64,000 bases of DNA from Rhinopithecus roxellana (GCF_007565055.1 NC_044567.1:51980260-52044259), one strand, 5' to 3'; counted from the stretch's first letter, positions 10,384 through 22,289 are shown. Numbers and translations: made by a program. Notes: generated from the letters alone by a model not told the origin.

Positions 10384-13300
10384 CTGTGGAGAAGGGAAGG
10401 GTGTCAGGATGGAGATTCCACCTCAGGAAAGGGAGGCTGTCATATAATCCCAGTGTCAACTGACGGATGGCCTGTGGTCCACCCTCAGACTCACCAAGAG
10501 CCGGGTGACCATCTCTGCTCTGGCCACCCAAACTCAGGCTGCCCACCCACTGTCTGCTGCCGCCAGGACCTCCACCCAGGGCCTGGCCCCTGGCATGCCC
10601 ACCACCAAACAGTCACAATCCCTTATAAGCACACGACACTTTAGCTTCCAGTGCTTACCCTCCTATTTTTGATCCTATGAAGGTTTGATAATTCCCAAGA
10701 GACTGATTAACCAAGTTCTCTGTAATTACTCATTGGCAGAACTAGGATTTGAACTCGGGTCTTGGGACTCTGAAGTCCAGTGACAGAAAGACCTGGACGC
10801 ACACTCTAAGAGGGTATCCTATGGCCTCTGTTATTCCGGTTGCCCTCCCACCTGCCCACTGACAGCCTGGCTCCACACACCTCCTCAGGACAGTCTGAGC
10901 ACCTGGAGGGCGCTGTGGAATTCTATGCCATAACGGAAAGTGTGCAAAGAGGGACTGGCTTAGGGTCAGGAGGGCCAAGCACGCCAACCACCACCTCCCC
11001 CACACTCACATCCGCAGGCATTTGTCCTTCCCACCACTTGCCACTCTCTGGCCATCTGGACTCCAGTCAACAGCATATACCTAAAGGGAGGCAGAGGAGG
11101 GAGGCAGAGGAGGAAGGCAGGTGAGGTGGTGAGAGGGAGACAGCCAGGCTCCAATCCCAACCCCTCCTCTGCCCGAGGGTTGGCCCTACCTCATCCGCAT
11201 GGCCAGGCAGGTCCATGGCCAGCTTCTGGGCCTTCACATCCCACACCTTCAGTGTGCTGTCACTGCTGCCGCTGACCAGGAGCCGGCTGTCAGCTGACCA
11301 TGCAATCTGGTACACGGCAGCCACGTGGCCGCGTAGGGAAGCCAGGTACCTGGTCCAGAAGACAATGATGGATCTTAGTCTGAGTTAGATCTTCCAACAC
11401 ATCTAAAGGGTCCCCTATGCTCACGGTCATGGTTCTCAACCTTGGCTATTTGTTAGAAATACCTGGGAACTTTTACAAAATCATACTGCCTGGTCCCCAT
11501 CCCAGACCATTTTAATCATTACCAGTCATTACAATTTGTAAAACTTCCGCAAATGAGTAGCTTCTAACATGCCTCTTGCTTGCCCTCCATACCTGCACAA
11601 CTTTGCATGCCTTAGACTCCAACGTGGCCATCTGCTTAGCCCATCTGCCTGACATCCCCCTAAGCAGCAGGTGCCTGCTGACAGGCGGCATGGAGTAACA
11701 GTGGGCCAGGCCCACCTGAACTTTCACATCAACACAGTCTAGCTGTTTCTCTTTGGACAAATCATCAGGCCTCTCTGAGACTCAGTTTTATTTTAAAAAA
11801 GGAACCCAATTACCTATGTTAAAGGGTTGCTGTGTGAAAACACAGTGACTGATGCAGAGGTCCCCCTTCAACCCCAACAAGGTATTCCTGGCTCTTTTTC
11901 TCCCCTTGCCTCTGCCTTTGCCACTCCTCTGATCCGATTAACCCCAAGGGCATTGTGCCTCATCACACGAAGGGTTCCCACACTAGAGTGTGTAGCAGAG
12001 TCACCTGGTAACTTTATTAAAATGAAGAATCAGATCCACGGGGTCTGAGTTGGGGCCAGGACTCTGCATTTCTATCAAGCTCCTATGTGATGCTGATGCC
12101 GCTGGTCTGTGGCCCATACTTTGAGGAGGTCCAAGTAACAATTGTACCACAAGCCTACCTACCACCACTTCACCTTCTCCAGGGCTACAGCCCTACCACT
12201 TCAGCTAGCTCTAAGATCACTTCTCTCCTAAGACAAAAACTAGCTTTTTTGAGACAGAGTCTCACTTGTTGCCCAGGTTGGAGTGCAGTGGTGTGATCTC
12301 GGCTCACTGCAACCTCCGTGTCCCAGGTTCAAATGATTCTCCTGCCTCAGCCTCCCGGGTAGCTGGGATTCTAGGAATGTGCCACCACGCCTGGTTAATT
12401 TTTGTATTTTAGTAGAGACAGGGTTTTGCCATGTTGGTCAGCCTGGTCTCAAACTCCTGAACTCAGGTGATCCGCCTGCCTCGGCCTCCCAAAGTCCTGG
12501 GATTACAAGCATGAGCCATCGCACGTGGCCTGAACTAGCATTTTTAGTGACCATTTAGTGCGGGTCCCAAACATACTGTCTCATTAAATCCTTGTAACTA
12601 GGCCAGGCGTGGTGGCTCACACCTGTAATCCCAGCACTTTGGGAGGCCGAAGCAGTTGGATCACTTGAGCTCAGGAGTTCAAGACCAGCCTGGTCAACAT
12701 GGTGAAATCCTGTCTCAACTAAGAATACAAAAAAATCAGCCAGGCACGGTGGCAGAGGCCTGTAATCCCAGCTACTTGGGAGGCTGAGGCACGAGAATCA
12801 CTTGAACCCAGGAAGCAGAGGTTGTAATGAGCCAAGATCGTGCCATTGCACTCCAGCCACTTGAACACCAGGCGAAAGTGAAACTCATCTCTAAAACAAA
12901 CAAACAAAAAAACCCTTGTAACAAAGCTGAGAGGTAGGGGGTCTGCATATTACCGAAGAGGAAACAGTGGCTTAGAAAATCCAAACACCTGCCAAGGCCA
13001 CACAGCTAGTAAGTGGCAGTGCCAAGCCCCTCCCACTATTCTCTCCTTACAGAGGGGCAGTACCCACCCCCACTCACTTGCCCGTCCTGCCATCCCACAG
13101 CTTGATGGACTTGTCGAAGGAGGCACTAGCCACGATGCGGGAGTCAGGAGAGAAGAGCACTTGGTTGATGAGAGCTTGGTGTCCTGTCATCCGAGTGAGA
13201 GGTTTTTTGTCCTCTGCTGGGGACCACAGGAATAAGGTGAAGTCGTCTGAGCCAGACACCAGCCTCTCTGGACCCTGGCCCTAGGGGAAGCAGACAGCAC

Positions 13301-16300
13301 ACTGTGTTGGGTGTGGTCTCAGAAAGAAGGAGGAGGGCCCGACTTTGGCAGCAAACATACACCCTGATTACTCAATGCCAGGGACAGAGAGAGGCCAGCA
13401 CTAGAAGCAATGAGGACTGGGTTGGCCACTCGCACGTGATCCCAGGCGAGTCACTTCATCCAAAAGGCAAAAGAAACTACATGCATGTAGAAAAAAATGT
13501 TTAAGATACACAATTACAGAAAAAGCAAGGCACAAAATAATGTGTTAAAAGGAGCAGGATTTTATGTATGTACGTATGTGTGTGTGCTTATACATATATA
13601 CTGTATACAGACACATGTATGTGTGCATATTAAATCTCTGGAAGGTGATTCAGGATATTGGTAGCACTGGATGCTACAATAGAGATGGGAGACTTTGTGA
13701 TCTACCTTTTTGTATTTTTTGAACGTGAATGTGTAAACAATCGTAAATAAAACAATAAACTAAAATAAAAAAGAAGCATGTTGGAAATATAATAAATAGG
13801 TAAGCAAATAAACTAAACAAAAAATGAAATAAAATGATCTCTAGCACATTAATATTTTAGGACTGCAAACTAGGATTATGAAGAACAACTTTTTGGAACA
13901 GGTACATTCTGAGCTGAGTCTAGAACGGAGAAGGGTCTGAGAGGGTTTTAGTGATTGGCTAAGGACTGGTACAGAGCTGGGGGTGCATGTGGCTGGCACA
14001 CACTCACCCGCACGAGGTTGTATCGGCTCAGAGCCCTCTCCTTCAACTCTTGCACTGTGTCCAGGTACCGGAGGATAGAAGAGGAGATGAGGAAGAAGGC
14101 TGATTAGAAAATCTGATACAAAGAGCAAACACTCCCCATTAAGCTAGAGAACTGGTGCCTTTCCAAACAGCCCCAGATCTTCCTTCTCCCAATCACTCAC
14201 AGGATCCTTGGAGGTCTTGGGCATTAACTGAGGCCTCAGCAGGTTCAAAGGCCCCAGTGCGCAGGGCATAGTCAGTGCTGAGGGCCATGGTGTTCACCCA
14301 GTGGCCGTGGCCTTGCAGAGTCCGGCACAGCACACCCTAGGGCAGAGCGAGTCACGTCAGACACACACACTCCTCCCCACCCCTAGGAGATTAGCTCCAG
14401 GAGATGGTGGTACAGGACTAAGAATCATCTTCACTCATGCATTGTGATCTTAATCAAACCACCCCTCTGGGGGTCAAGTCTCTCCCCACTTGTAAAATGG
14501 AGTCCAGATCATTAAAATGTTTCACGGAACAGGAGTTAGGTATGTCAGAGTAAACAGCTTCAGTCCAATACGTTTGGGATATGGTAGATCTGACAAAGCT
14601 CAACAGGTGTCCTACAGGAGGAATTTCCAGAGTGTGACGATCTCACGGGGACTCTGCAATCTACACTATGGTGCAGCACCAACCACAGAACTCCTCATTC
14701 CCAAAACACCTCCCTTGACCAGGGGCTGCCAGCACACATCTGGGAAACACTGAACTCGCAGATGTCAAGGTTGTTCTGAGTGCCAGCATCTTGTGACTTG
14801 AGATTTTCTGGACTGGTTACTGAACCCTCCCAGTGCTTACATCATGAGCCCTCCAGACTTTGATGGTGCGGTCCTGGGAGGCAGAGTAGAGAAGCCCGTC
14901 CCCTCCCCACTGGAGACAGGTGACCGATTGGGTGTGCCCGGTGAGGATGCGCTCACAGCGGCCTGCAGTTGTGTCCCAGATGCGCACACTGCCATCTTTG
15001 GAGCTGCTGGCCACATAGCGGCACTCAGGGTTCCTGCAGAGAAGGGAGATGTGACCTCATCTGTGACCTGGCAACATCTGTCTGCCCATGGCACCTCCCC
15101 ATTCCCAACTCAAAGGCCATGGACAATCTCTTGACAGCTTTCTGACACCAAGACCTGGCTGCACTTGCAAGGTGGTTGCAACGAGCAGATCCTGTGATGA
15201 GCAGCCTCTCCCAAGCAGCAACGCAGGTCCGCACCTGGAATATCCTTCTCCCATGCCTGCCAAGCCATCTTGGTCATTCAAGTCATGCCCATCTCGTCCC
15301 CTCACGTAAAACTTCTATGCATTGGGCAGGGAAAGGGGATGTCTTTGATCCCCTGACTCATTTGTCCCAGCTCCATCAGTGTCACTTACGCGTGGAGGGG
15401 CTCCCAGCTCAGGCCTGTGATCCACTTGCTGTGGCCAGCGAGGGTCCTGCCCACCTGCTTCCCTGTGCTTGGGTCCCAGAGGAGAATCTGAAGGACAGAA
15501 GTTCACTGAATAATCCTCCCCAACAGGTCTCTGGCTCCACCAAAAATCCCTGCCTACCACTTCCCACCCAACCCTCCCTAAAGACTCCTGAACCTGATTC
15601 TGAACTGTCCCCTAGGGAAGGCGCCCTTGAATCTCTGCCTAGTTAACCTGAGCACCACCTACCTGGCCATTCTTGCAGCCTGAGGCCAGCTTCTTGCCGT
15701 CTGGAGACCACGATATACTAAGGACCCAGTGTCTGTGTCCTAAGAAAGCAGAGGAAGGAGAAATAAGGGACTCCATCTGTCTTTATCCCCAGTGCCCAGC
15801 AGTGCCTGGCAGATGCCAGGTACTCCTTAGTCATTTGAATAAATGAATTATCTAACAAAAGGAGTGATGAGGCTTTCTGGGAATGTAAAGAATGCACCCC
15901 AAGTATTAGAGCTCTGCATCTTGCTGCACGGATAACACCATCACTCTCTAATGATTCCTTATGTGACACATACTATGAAGTGTTTTCGTACATGTCATCC
16001 CTTGTTATTCTCACAAGGGTTCTAAGGTATGGAGCAAAGCAAGACATATCATCCCCATTTTCCAGACGAGAAGACTGAAGCTTAGAAAGGGAACATGCCC
16101 TACACACACAAGTTCACTCAACCAATCTGTGGTATAGCAGTGGTTCTTCAAGTGTGGTCCCGAGAGCAGCATCATCAGCATCTCCTGGGAACTTGTTAGA
16201 AACACAAATTCCCAGGCCCTAACCCAGGCCCAATGGAACCAAAACTCTGGGGGTGGGACCCAGCAATCTGTATTTTTTTTTTTTTTTATGGAGTCGCACT

Positions 16301-19300
16301 CTGTTGCCCAGGCTGGTGTGCAGTGGTGCCATCTCAGCTCACTGCAACCTCCACCTCCTAGATTCAAGCGATTCTTCCACCTCAGCCTCCCGAGTAGCTG
16401 GGATTACAAGCACATGCCACCATGCCTGGCTAATTTTTGTAGTTTTAGTAGAAATGGGGTTTCACTGTCAGGCTGGTCTCGAACTCCTGACATCAAGTGA
16501 CCTGCCTGCTTTGGCCTCCCAAAGTGCCGGGATTACAGGTATGAGCCACCACACCTGGCCAGCAATCTGTATTTTTTTGAGATGGAGTCTCACACTCTCA
16601 CCCAGGCTGGAGTGCAGTGGTGCCATCTTGGCTCACTGCAAGCTCCGCCTCCCAGGTTCACGACATTCTGCCTCAGCCTCCCAAGCAGCTGGGACTACAG
16701 GTGCCCAACACCACACCCGGCTAATTTTTTGTATTTTTAGTAAGACAGGGTTTCACCGTGTTAGCCAGGATGATCTCAATCTCCTGACCTTGTGATCTGC
16801 CCGACTCAGCCGCCCAAAGTGCTGGGATTACAAGCGTGAGCCACTGTGCCCAGCCAGCAATGTGTATTTTAACAAGCCCCCAAGGTGAGGTGATTCTGAC
16901 TGGTGCTCAAGTTTGAAAACAACTGTGGCAGAGGCAGGATTTAAATCAGGTTCTCCTTGCTACCAGTCAGTCAGCCTTTCCCCACGTCCCATATCGACTC
17001 CTTGGTGTAGTTTCTGCTTGTGTCTAAGTGGCTGGCTGCGCTCAAGGACATGGTCTCTACCTAGGAACAGACAGCCGCCAACTGGATATTAAGGGGCTGT
17101 AATCTGCAAAGTGAGACCCTCATCTCTATAAAAACAAAAAACGAGCCAGGTGTGGTGGCAAGTGCCTGTCGTCCCAGCTACTCTGGAGCCTGAAGTAGGG
17201 GGACTGCTTGAGCCCAGGAGTTCGAGGCTTGAGCCCAGGAGTTCAAGTTAGCTGTGACTGCACCACTGTACTCCAACGTGGTCGACAGAGCAAGACCCTG
17301 TCTCAAAAAAAAAAAGAAGATCCCCTAAATGGCTAATTACATACTGACCCTTGCATGTGAAATGTGGTGTCTCTGTGCTGAGATCCCAGAAGCGCACAGT
17401 GGTGTCACCAGAGCCACTGGCCAGGTACCTGGGGAAGAACAGAGGATGCTTGATACTGCATATGTGCATTCCTGCCACCTATTCAATCACTTTCTGTGAA
17501 CAGAATATGGAACTGGACTCTTTCCTCGACCCTGAAAAGGAGAAAGACAATAATGATGCCGCCCTCTGGGAGAATAGCCCAAGAGGCCATTTCTTTCCTC
17601 TCCACAGCTATAACCAGCTTTTGAAGTTCTCATTGCCTTCCTAAGTTTGAGATAAGCAACTAATCCCAGTTTCACAGATGAAAAATTAACTCAGAAAGGT
17701 TAAGTGATTTATACAAGTCACACAGCTCAGATCTTGAGAAATCAAGTCCAGGAAAGGTTTGTCCAAGGCAGGGGTCCTTAGCCTTTGGGGACCATGCCCT
17801 ACTGAGGAAGTCCCTTAATGGCAAGCTGAGTCCAGAGCTTGGGTCTATAGTAGGCAGCCCTGAGGCCCCATCAATTACAACTCTGGGGGACCCTCCCCAC
17901 ACCAGGCAGAGGCTGCACCCCCACATACCCCCTCCATGAATCTGCAGCTGTCCTTACTTTCCCGTGGGGCTAAAGGCCACAGAAATGACTGCCTCACTGT
18001 GACCATCCAAGGAGCTGGTGCAGCGAGTCACGGCCCGGACTCTGAAGACAGCCTGTGGCTGGTAGATGATGTCTAGGACCTTCTCAGTCTCCACTGCCTG
18101 GGACTCCAACGTCTTCCCCAGTGAGGAGACGATCTCAGCATCGTGGACAAAGAAAGCCAGTGGCAGGGGATCCTCCTGAAGGACAATGGTAAAGGGCAAC
18201 CCTTCATCAAAGGATGTGCAGGGGCACCATCTGCCAGCGATGCTCCCCACTGAGCTGTGGGAGGCGAAGCTTCTTCTTTTCAGCCACTGTGCTGGGGATA
18301 CCCCCATCATTGCCCATTGAGCAAGACCTTTTATTTATTTATTTATTTTTGAGACAAGAGTCTCACTCTGTCACCCAGGCTGGAGTGCAGTGGCGCAATC
18401 TCCACTCACTGCAACCTCTGCCTCCTGGGTTTAATAGTCTCCTGCCTCAGCCTCCCGAGTAGCTGGGATTACAGGTGCCCATCACCACGCCCGGCTGTTT
18501 TACATTTTTAGTGGATACAGGGTTTCACTACGTTGGCCAGGCTGGTCTCAAACTCCTGACTTCAAGTGATGCACCTGCCTTGGCCTCCCAAAGTGCTGGG
18601 ATTACAGGTGTGAGCCACTGTGCCCAGTCGAGCAAGACCTTTTAAATCACTGAACAGCAGTTGTAGGACACTTACACAGCACTTGGAAATTCTTTTTTCT
18701 TTTTGTTTTTGAGATGGAGTCTTGCTCTGTCACCCAGGCTGGAGTGCAATGGTGAAATCTCAGCTCACTGCAACCTCCGCCTCCCGGGTTCAAGCAATTC
18801 TCCTGCTTCAGTCTCCTGAGGAACTGGGACTACAGGCGCCTGCCACCACGCCTGGCTAATTTTTGTATTTTCAGTAGAGACTGTTTTCGCTATATTGGCT
18901 AAGCTGGTCTCGAACTCCTGACCTCTAGTGATCTGCCCACCTCAGCTTCCCAAAGTGCTGGGATTATAGGCATGAGTCACCGCACCCGGCCTGAAATTCT
19001 TTATCTGCATCTCATAACAACCCTGGGAAGTAGATACTAATATTCCCACTGACAGTTTCAAAAGCAGAGGCTCAGAACAACTAAGTAATTTGTTTGATGT
19101 CCTATTACCAATGATTAATTCAGGTTCTTTAGGTCCAAGATAGGATTAACATATAGCATTATGCAGTGTTTCCCAAACTACCACACCACACTGTATTTGT
19201 GTAAAAAGCACCCAAAAAGCCTGTTAAAAAATGTAGACTTTCTGCTTCAGCCTAGAGTTTGGTTTAGTAAGCCTGGGATGGAGTCCAGGAACTGCAATTT

Positions 19301-20337
19301 TAAGGACCTTCTCTGTCCCCAGGGCAGCTCTTCAGTAAACACACTGGCTTAAAGTTTAAAAGCAAAGGCCAGGAGCGGTGGCTTACGCCAGTAATCCCCA
19401 GCACTTTGGAGGCCAAGGCGGGCAGATTACGAGGTCAAAAGATGGAGACCATCCTGGCAAACGTGGTGAAACCCCGTCTCTACTAATTAGCTGGGAGTGG
19501 TGGTGCGCACCTGTGGTCCCACCTACTTGGGAGGCTGAGGCAGGAGAATCGCTTGAACCCGGAAGGCAGAGATTGCAGTGAGCCGAGATCACACCACTGC
19601 ACTCCAGCTTGCCAGCCTAGCAACAGAGCAAGACTCCGTCTCAAAAAAAAAAAAAAAAAAGGGCAGGAGTATTCAGATAGTTTTGGGTTCCAATTCCAAA
19701 TCTGCTACCTACTACACAGCATCGTGCAAATAATTACCGGGCCACGCTGTAAAATGGAGATATTAAATGTGTCCCATCTTGGGGAGCTGTGACAAGGAAT
19801 CAATGAAATACAGTATCCAATGCGTTCAAAGCTAGGCCCGTCCCCGCAGGTGGACCCCGATGGTTGGCGTGTAAAGCGCTTTGCCACTGATTCCATCTCT
19901 GACATAGGTGGGAACTCACGCCAGGTGGGTCACCACAGTCCGTTGGGGGGGGACCATGAACCGCAGAGCCTCGGTCATCTGATTCCCCCACCGCACCCGC
20001 CGGGGGTGGAGATGCGAGACCGCCCTGGCCAGCCGCTCACCTGGGCCAGTAGCGCGTTGCACACGAGCTGCAGCCTGTCCGGGGTGATGTCCACGGGCAC
20101 GTCGAACGGGGAGCCCAGCAGCTGCCCGCCCTCATCCTGGAACTGCACTAGCAACCGCTGCACATCGCGCGCCACCGACTCGTCCTGCGCGAGAAAGCGG
20201 GGCGGGAGTCAGTCTCGTCGCCCGCCCGGAAGAGCCCCACTTCGCTTCCCTCCGGCCTCAGGGACCCAGCCCCTAGCGCCCCGCCGCGACGCCCCCCGCC
20301 CCCATCCACGCACACCCACCGCCGCTGCCGCCGCCAT
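10371..20337 (-). CDS. NLE1: NLE1, notchless homolog 1 (complete)
   Basis: NLE1 (yeast Rsa4) is a WD40 factor of late nuclear 60S ribosome assembly. Its N-terminal ubiquitin-like domain docks on the MIDAS of the AAA-ATPase midasin (MDN1/Rea1); it was first described as a Notch modulator. Thirteen coding exons on the - strand splice to 1,458 nt, which is 485 codons plus TGA and equals the human length. High to low: 20320-20337, 20041-20184, 17958-18175, 17349-17428, 15663-15739, 15390-15487, 14841-15033, 14201-14336, 14008-14054, 13078-13280, 11190-11349, 11010-11080, 10371-10383. All introns are GT-AG. The UBL domain covers about residues 10-95. Glu85, in AVETEKVLDI, sits where Rsa4 E114 is reported to contact the MIDAS. 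Eight WD repeats follow, ending at WDLS, WDPS, WDTT, WRAH, WSPA, WDGR, WDVK and WRR. No frame break is visible. The gene is convergent with FNDC8 and divergent from UNC45B. Confidence 0.96.
11010..11080 (-). CDS. NLE1: NLE1 exon 12
   Basis: Residues 459-481, VYAVDWSPDGQRVASGGKDK then CLR: most of repeat 8. Donor GTGAGT splits the Ile codon. Reading on past the donor would give an immediate stop. Confidence 0.92.
11190..11349 (-). CDS. NLE1: NLE1 exon 11
   Basis: Residues 405-458, YLASLRGHVAAVYQIAWSAD to LPGHADE: repeat 7 with the WDVK signature. Acceptor ACCAG and donor GTAGGG. Confidence 0.95.
11428..11560 (+). mobile_element. MER5-like fragment
   Basis: GGTTCTCAACCTTGGC followed by a TTGTTAGAAATACCTGGGAA-type middle, in NLE1 intron 10. 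Confidence 0.45.
11970..12130 (+). mobile_element. MER5A-like fragment
   Basis: TTCCCACACTAGAGTGTGTA, then CAGAGTCACCTGG and ACTCTGCATTTCTATCAAGC, the MER5A order. Confidence 0.5.
12245..12530 (-). repeat. Alu
   Basis: Full Alu in reverse in NLE1 intron 10. Confidence 0.91.
12601..12912 (+). repeat. Alu
   Basis: Full Alu facing the previous one, 70 bases away, so the NLE1 pre-mRNA could fold them into a hairpin. Confidence 0.9.
13078..13280 (-). CDS. NLE1: NLE1 exon 10
   Basis: Residues 338-405, GQGPERLVSGSDDFTLFLWS to SIKLWDGRTGK: repeat 5 end plus repeat 6. Donor GTGAGT splits a Lys codon. Confidence 0.95.
13560..13635. repeat. degenerate TATG/TG microsatellite
   Basis: Runs of TATG, TGTG and ATAT in NLE1 intron 9. 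Confidence 0.55.
14008..14054 (-). CDS. NLE1: NLE1 exon 9
   Basis: A short 47-nt exon encoding LQELKERALSRYNLVR, a probable helix in the inter-blade insert. Acceptor ACACAG and donor GTGAGT. Confidence 0.92.
14201..14336 (-). CDS. NLE1: NLE1 exon 8
   Basis: Residues 277-321, GVLCRTLQGHGHWVNTMALS to AQDLQGS. It includes the Glu/Ala-rich insert between blades 4 and 5. Acceptor CCTAG and donor GTGAGT. Confidence 0.93.
14841..15033 (-). CDS. NLE1: NLE1 exon 7
   Basis: Residues 212-276, NPECRYVASSSKDGSVRIWD to KVWRAHD: the end of repeat 3 and all of repeat 4. Donor GTAAGC. Confidence 0.95.
15390..15487 (-). CDS. NLE1: NLE1 exon 6
   Basis: Residues 180-212, ILLWDPSTGKQVGRTLAGHS onward: the end of repeat 2 and start of repeat 3. 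Donor GTAAGT. Confidence 0.94.
15663..15739 (-). CDS. NLE1: NLE1 exon 5
   Basis: Residues 154-179, HRHWVLSISWSPDGKKLASG then CKNGQ: the first strands of WD repeat 2. Acceptor TTAG and donor GTAGGT. Confidence 0.93.
16273..16560 (-). repeat. Alu inside MER5A (first of two)
   Basis: Full Alu in reverse, flanked by copies of AGCAATCTGTATTTTT. Confidence 0.92.
16572..16855 (-). repeat. Alu inside MER5A (second of two)
   Basis: Second full Alu in the same orientation. The target bases AGCAAT(C/G)TGTATTTT appear before, between and after the pair. Confidence 0.92.
17111..17315 (+). repeat. Alu, 5' truncated
   Basis: Lacks the first ~90 bases; carries a local repeat of GAGCCCAGGAGTTC. Confidence 0.8.
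17349..17428 (-). CDS. NLE1: NLE1 exon 4
   Basis: Residues 127-153, YLASGSGDTTVRFWDLSTE, the end of WD repeat 1 with its WD dipeptide. Acceptor CCCCAG and donor GTCAGT. Confidence 0.94.
17958..18175 (-). CDS. NLE1: NLE1 exon 3
   Basis: Residues 55-127, EDPLPLAFFVHDAEIV to AVISVAFSPTGK. It completes the UBL domain, including Glu85, and begins WD repeat 1. Donor GTAAGG splits a Lys codon. Confidence 0.95.
18332..18629 (-). repeat. Alu with target duplication
   Basis: Full Alu in reverse; GAGCAAGACCTTT at 18319-18331 and 18630-18642. Confidence 0.93.
18696..18992 (-). repeat. Alu with target duplication
   Basis: Full Alu in reverse; GAAATTCTTT on both sides (18686-18695, 18993-19002). Confidence 0.92.
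19170..19350 (+). mobile_element. MER5A-like fragment
   Basis: AGTGTTTCCCAAACT followed by GTTAAAAAATGTAGACTTTC and AGGAACTGCAATTTTAAGGA, the MER5A order. Confidence 0.45.
19367..19660 (+). repeat. Alu
   Basis: Alu with a ~17-base deletion in the linker region and an A tail. Confidence 0.91.
20041..20184 (-). CDS. NLE1: NLE1 exon 2
   Basis: Residues 7-54, DESVARDVQRLLVQFQDEGG to NALLAQ: the first half of the ubiquitin-like NLE domain. Acceptor GCGCAG and donor GTGAGC. Confidence 0.94.
20320..20337 (-). CDS. NLE1: NLE1 exon 1 (start codon)
   Basis: ATG at 20335-20337 begins MAAAAA and donor GTGGGT follows. The Ala run is encoded by GCG/GCA repeats inside the CpG-rich promoter. The donor is chosen because phase 0 joining to exon 2 (DESVARDVQ) restores the known N-terminus; a donor 4 bases downstream would break the frame. 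Confidence 0.8.
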
Positions 20338-20594
20338 CCTGCGTCCCCACGTGGAGGAGAAAGAGCCCGGCAGACAGAGCGCCATCTCCGTGGTCGGGCG
20401 GGGTCGCCGCCGGCCACATCGCCCTCTGCTGTTGGGGAGGAGAAGCGTCCCGCTGCGCACGGCCTCAGGGATTAGAAATGGGTTTACCTGGTGCTCCTCC
20501 CGCCCCTCAGCAGCCTTCACATTTATATTTTCCCAGGGTCTTAGAGGACACAGTCAACTTTTGACTCTTCACAACAGGAATTCTAGTCCCATTT

Positions 20595-20902
20595 TAATTT
20601 TATTTTATTTTGAGACAAGGTTTCACTCCTTGGCCCAGACTGGAGGGCTGTGACGCCATCACGGCTCACTGCAGTCTTGAACTTTCGGACTCAGCGATCC
20701 TCCCACCTCAGCCTCCCGAGTAGCCTGGACTACAGGCACACGACACCCTGCCCGGTTATTTTTCTTCATTTTTTTAAAGACGAATTCCCACTATGTTGCC
20801 GGGGCTGGTCTCAAACTCCTGAACTCAGGCAGAGACTCCCCAACTCCCCAGCCTCAGCATCCCAAAGTGCTGGGATTACAAGTGTGAGCCACCACGCCTG
20901 GT
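20595..20902 (-). repeat. Alu, older
   Basis: Diverged Alu in reverse about 250 bases upstream of the NLE1 start. Confidence 0.87.
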
Positions 20903-20941
20903 CTAGAAATTAGTATCCTTTTAAAAACTGGGTCAAGTTAA

Positions 20942-21227
20942 GGCTGGGCGTGGTGGCTCATGCCTGCAATCCCGGCACTTTGAGAGGCCGAGGGAAGCCG
21001 ATCACTTGAGTCCAGGAGTTCGAGATCAGCCTGGCCAACATGGTGAAACCAGGTCTCTACTAAAAATACGGAAAGATTAACCAGGCATGGTGGCATGCGC
21101 CTGTGGTCCTAGCTATTTGAGAGGCTGAGGTGGTAGATTCGCTTGAACCCAGGCGGCAGAAGTTGCAGTGAGCCAAGCTCTTACCACTGCATTCCAGCCT
21201 GGATGACAGAGCAAGACTCTGTCTCAA

Positions 21228-21266
<39 letters not shown>

Positions 21267-21267
21267 A
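20942..21267 (+). repeat. Alu with AAAT tail
   Basis: Full Alu ending in a clean (AAAT)n microsatellite, about 21,226-21,267. Confidence 0.92.
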
Positions 21268-21310
21268 ATGGATCAACTCAATTAATACTTGAGTACAAAA
21301 GCAAACCATT

Positions 21311-21610
21311 GCCGGGCGCGGTGGCTCAAGCCTGTAATCCCAGCACTTTGGGAGGCCGAGACGGGCGGATCACGAGGTCAGGAGATCAAGACCATTCTGG
21401 CTAACACGGTGAAACCCCGTCTCTACTAAAAATACAAAAAACTAGCCGGGCAAGGTGGCGGGCGCCTGTAGTCCCAGCTACTCGGGAGGCTGAGGCGGGA
21501 GAATGGCGTAAACCCGGGAGGCGGAGCTTGCAGTGAGCTGAGATCCCGCCACTGCACTTCAGCCTGAGCGACAGAGCGAGACTCCGTCTCAAAAAAAAAA
21601 AAAAAAAAAA
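21311..21610 (+). repeat. young AluY, Old World monkey type
   Basis: Nearly undiverged. Carries GGCTCAAGCCTG and GAATGGCGTAAACCC. Flanked by AAAAGCAAACCATT at 21297-21310 and 21607-21620. Confidence 0.92.
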
Positions 21611-21689
21611 GCAAACCATTTCTACAGTCATCAACCCTGTAAAGCAATAACCGTGATAATGACATCAATGAATCAGGAATTGTTCTAAG

Positions 21690-22256
21690 TGCTTTTTCCA
21701 CATAACTCATTTAATTCTTGTAACCCTTTTTTCCCCATATTACAGATGAGGAACTGAAGCAGACAGCAATGAACTTGAGCTCTCTTGCCTGAAACAAAGG
21801 ATCTCCCTTGCCAACTCTCCTCTCTCTCCCTCTACCGCTCGGGCAGTCTCAAGCTCTGCCGAGTCATCCTCATGAACACAGCTTGGATCTGCTCTCCCCA
21901 TCTCCACCGCCCCACTCTGGTCAGAGTCCCCATCATCGCCTGCCTGGACCACTACAACAGCCTCCCGATGAACCCTCCTGTCTCCATTCCTGCCTCTTTC
22001 CACCCATTCTCCACGATGCAGCCAGGGTTATCTTTTCAGATAAAAAATCTGGCCTGTTGCTCTTCACCCTCAAACCCCGCAATGGCTCCCTTACGTGCAG
22101 GAAAAAAGAAAACTCCTTATAATGGTCCATTTAGCCTTGCTACGTCCAGCCACCCCTCTCTTTAGGTTAAATCTTGCTGGCTTTTTCTGAGTTCTTACAA
22201 GGCATGGCTCTTCCTGCATCAGTGATTTTGCACGTGCAGTTTTTTCTGTCTGGAAC
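21690..22256 (+). repeat. L2 LINE 3' part
   Basis: Pyrimidine-rich L2-like text (TGGACCACTACAACAGCC, then TTTTGCACGTGCAGTTTTTT and TCTGGAAC). It resumes at 23249 after an LTR insertion. Confidence 0.55.
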
Positions 22257-22289
22257 TGTTAGGGAGTGAATTGTGCCCTTCCCCTAATT

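Larger units (their letters stand above)
16138..16926 (+). mobile_element. MER5A split by two Alus
   Basis: The left part 16138-16272 (CAGTGGTTCTTCAAGTG) and the right part 16856-16926 (ending GTTTGAAAACAACTG) form one MER5A once the two Alus between are removed. Confidence 0.75.
20030..20480 (-). promoter_or_regulatory. NLE1: CpG island / promoter of NLE1
   Basis: A GC-rich stretch dense in CpG around NLE1 exons 1-2, with GC-box-like GGGCGGGG runs near 20,200 and 20,400 and no TATA box. This is the usual form of a housekeeping promoter, in keeping with a ribosome-assembly gene. Confidence 0.8.

Noticed and set aside
20209..20520. Upstream in-frame-looking starts for NLE1
   Set aside because: The ATG at 20337 with exon 2 splicing gives the family N-terminus and exactly 485 residues; upstream frames do not splice to it.
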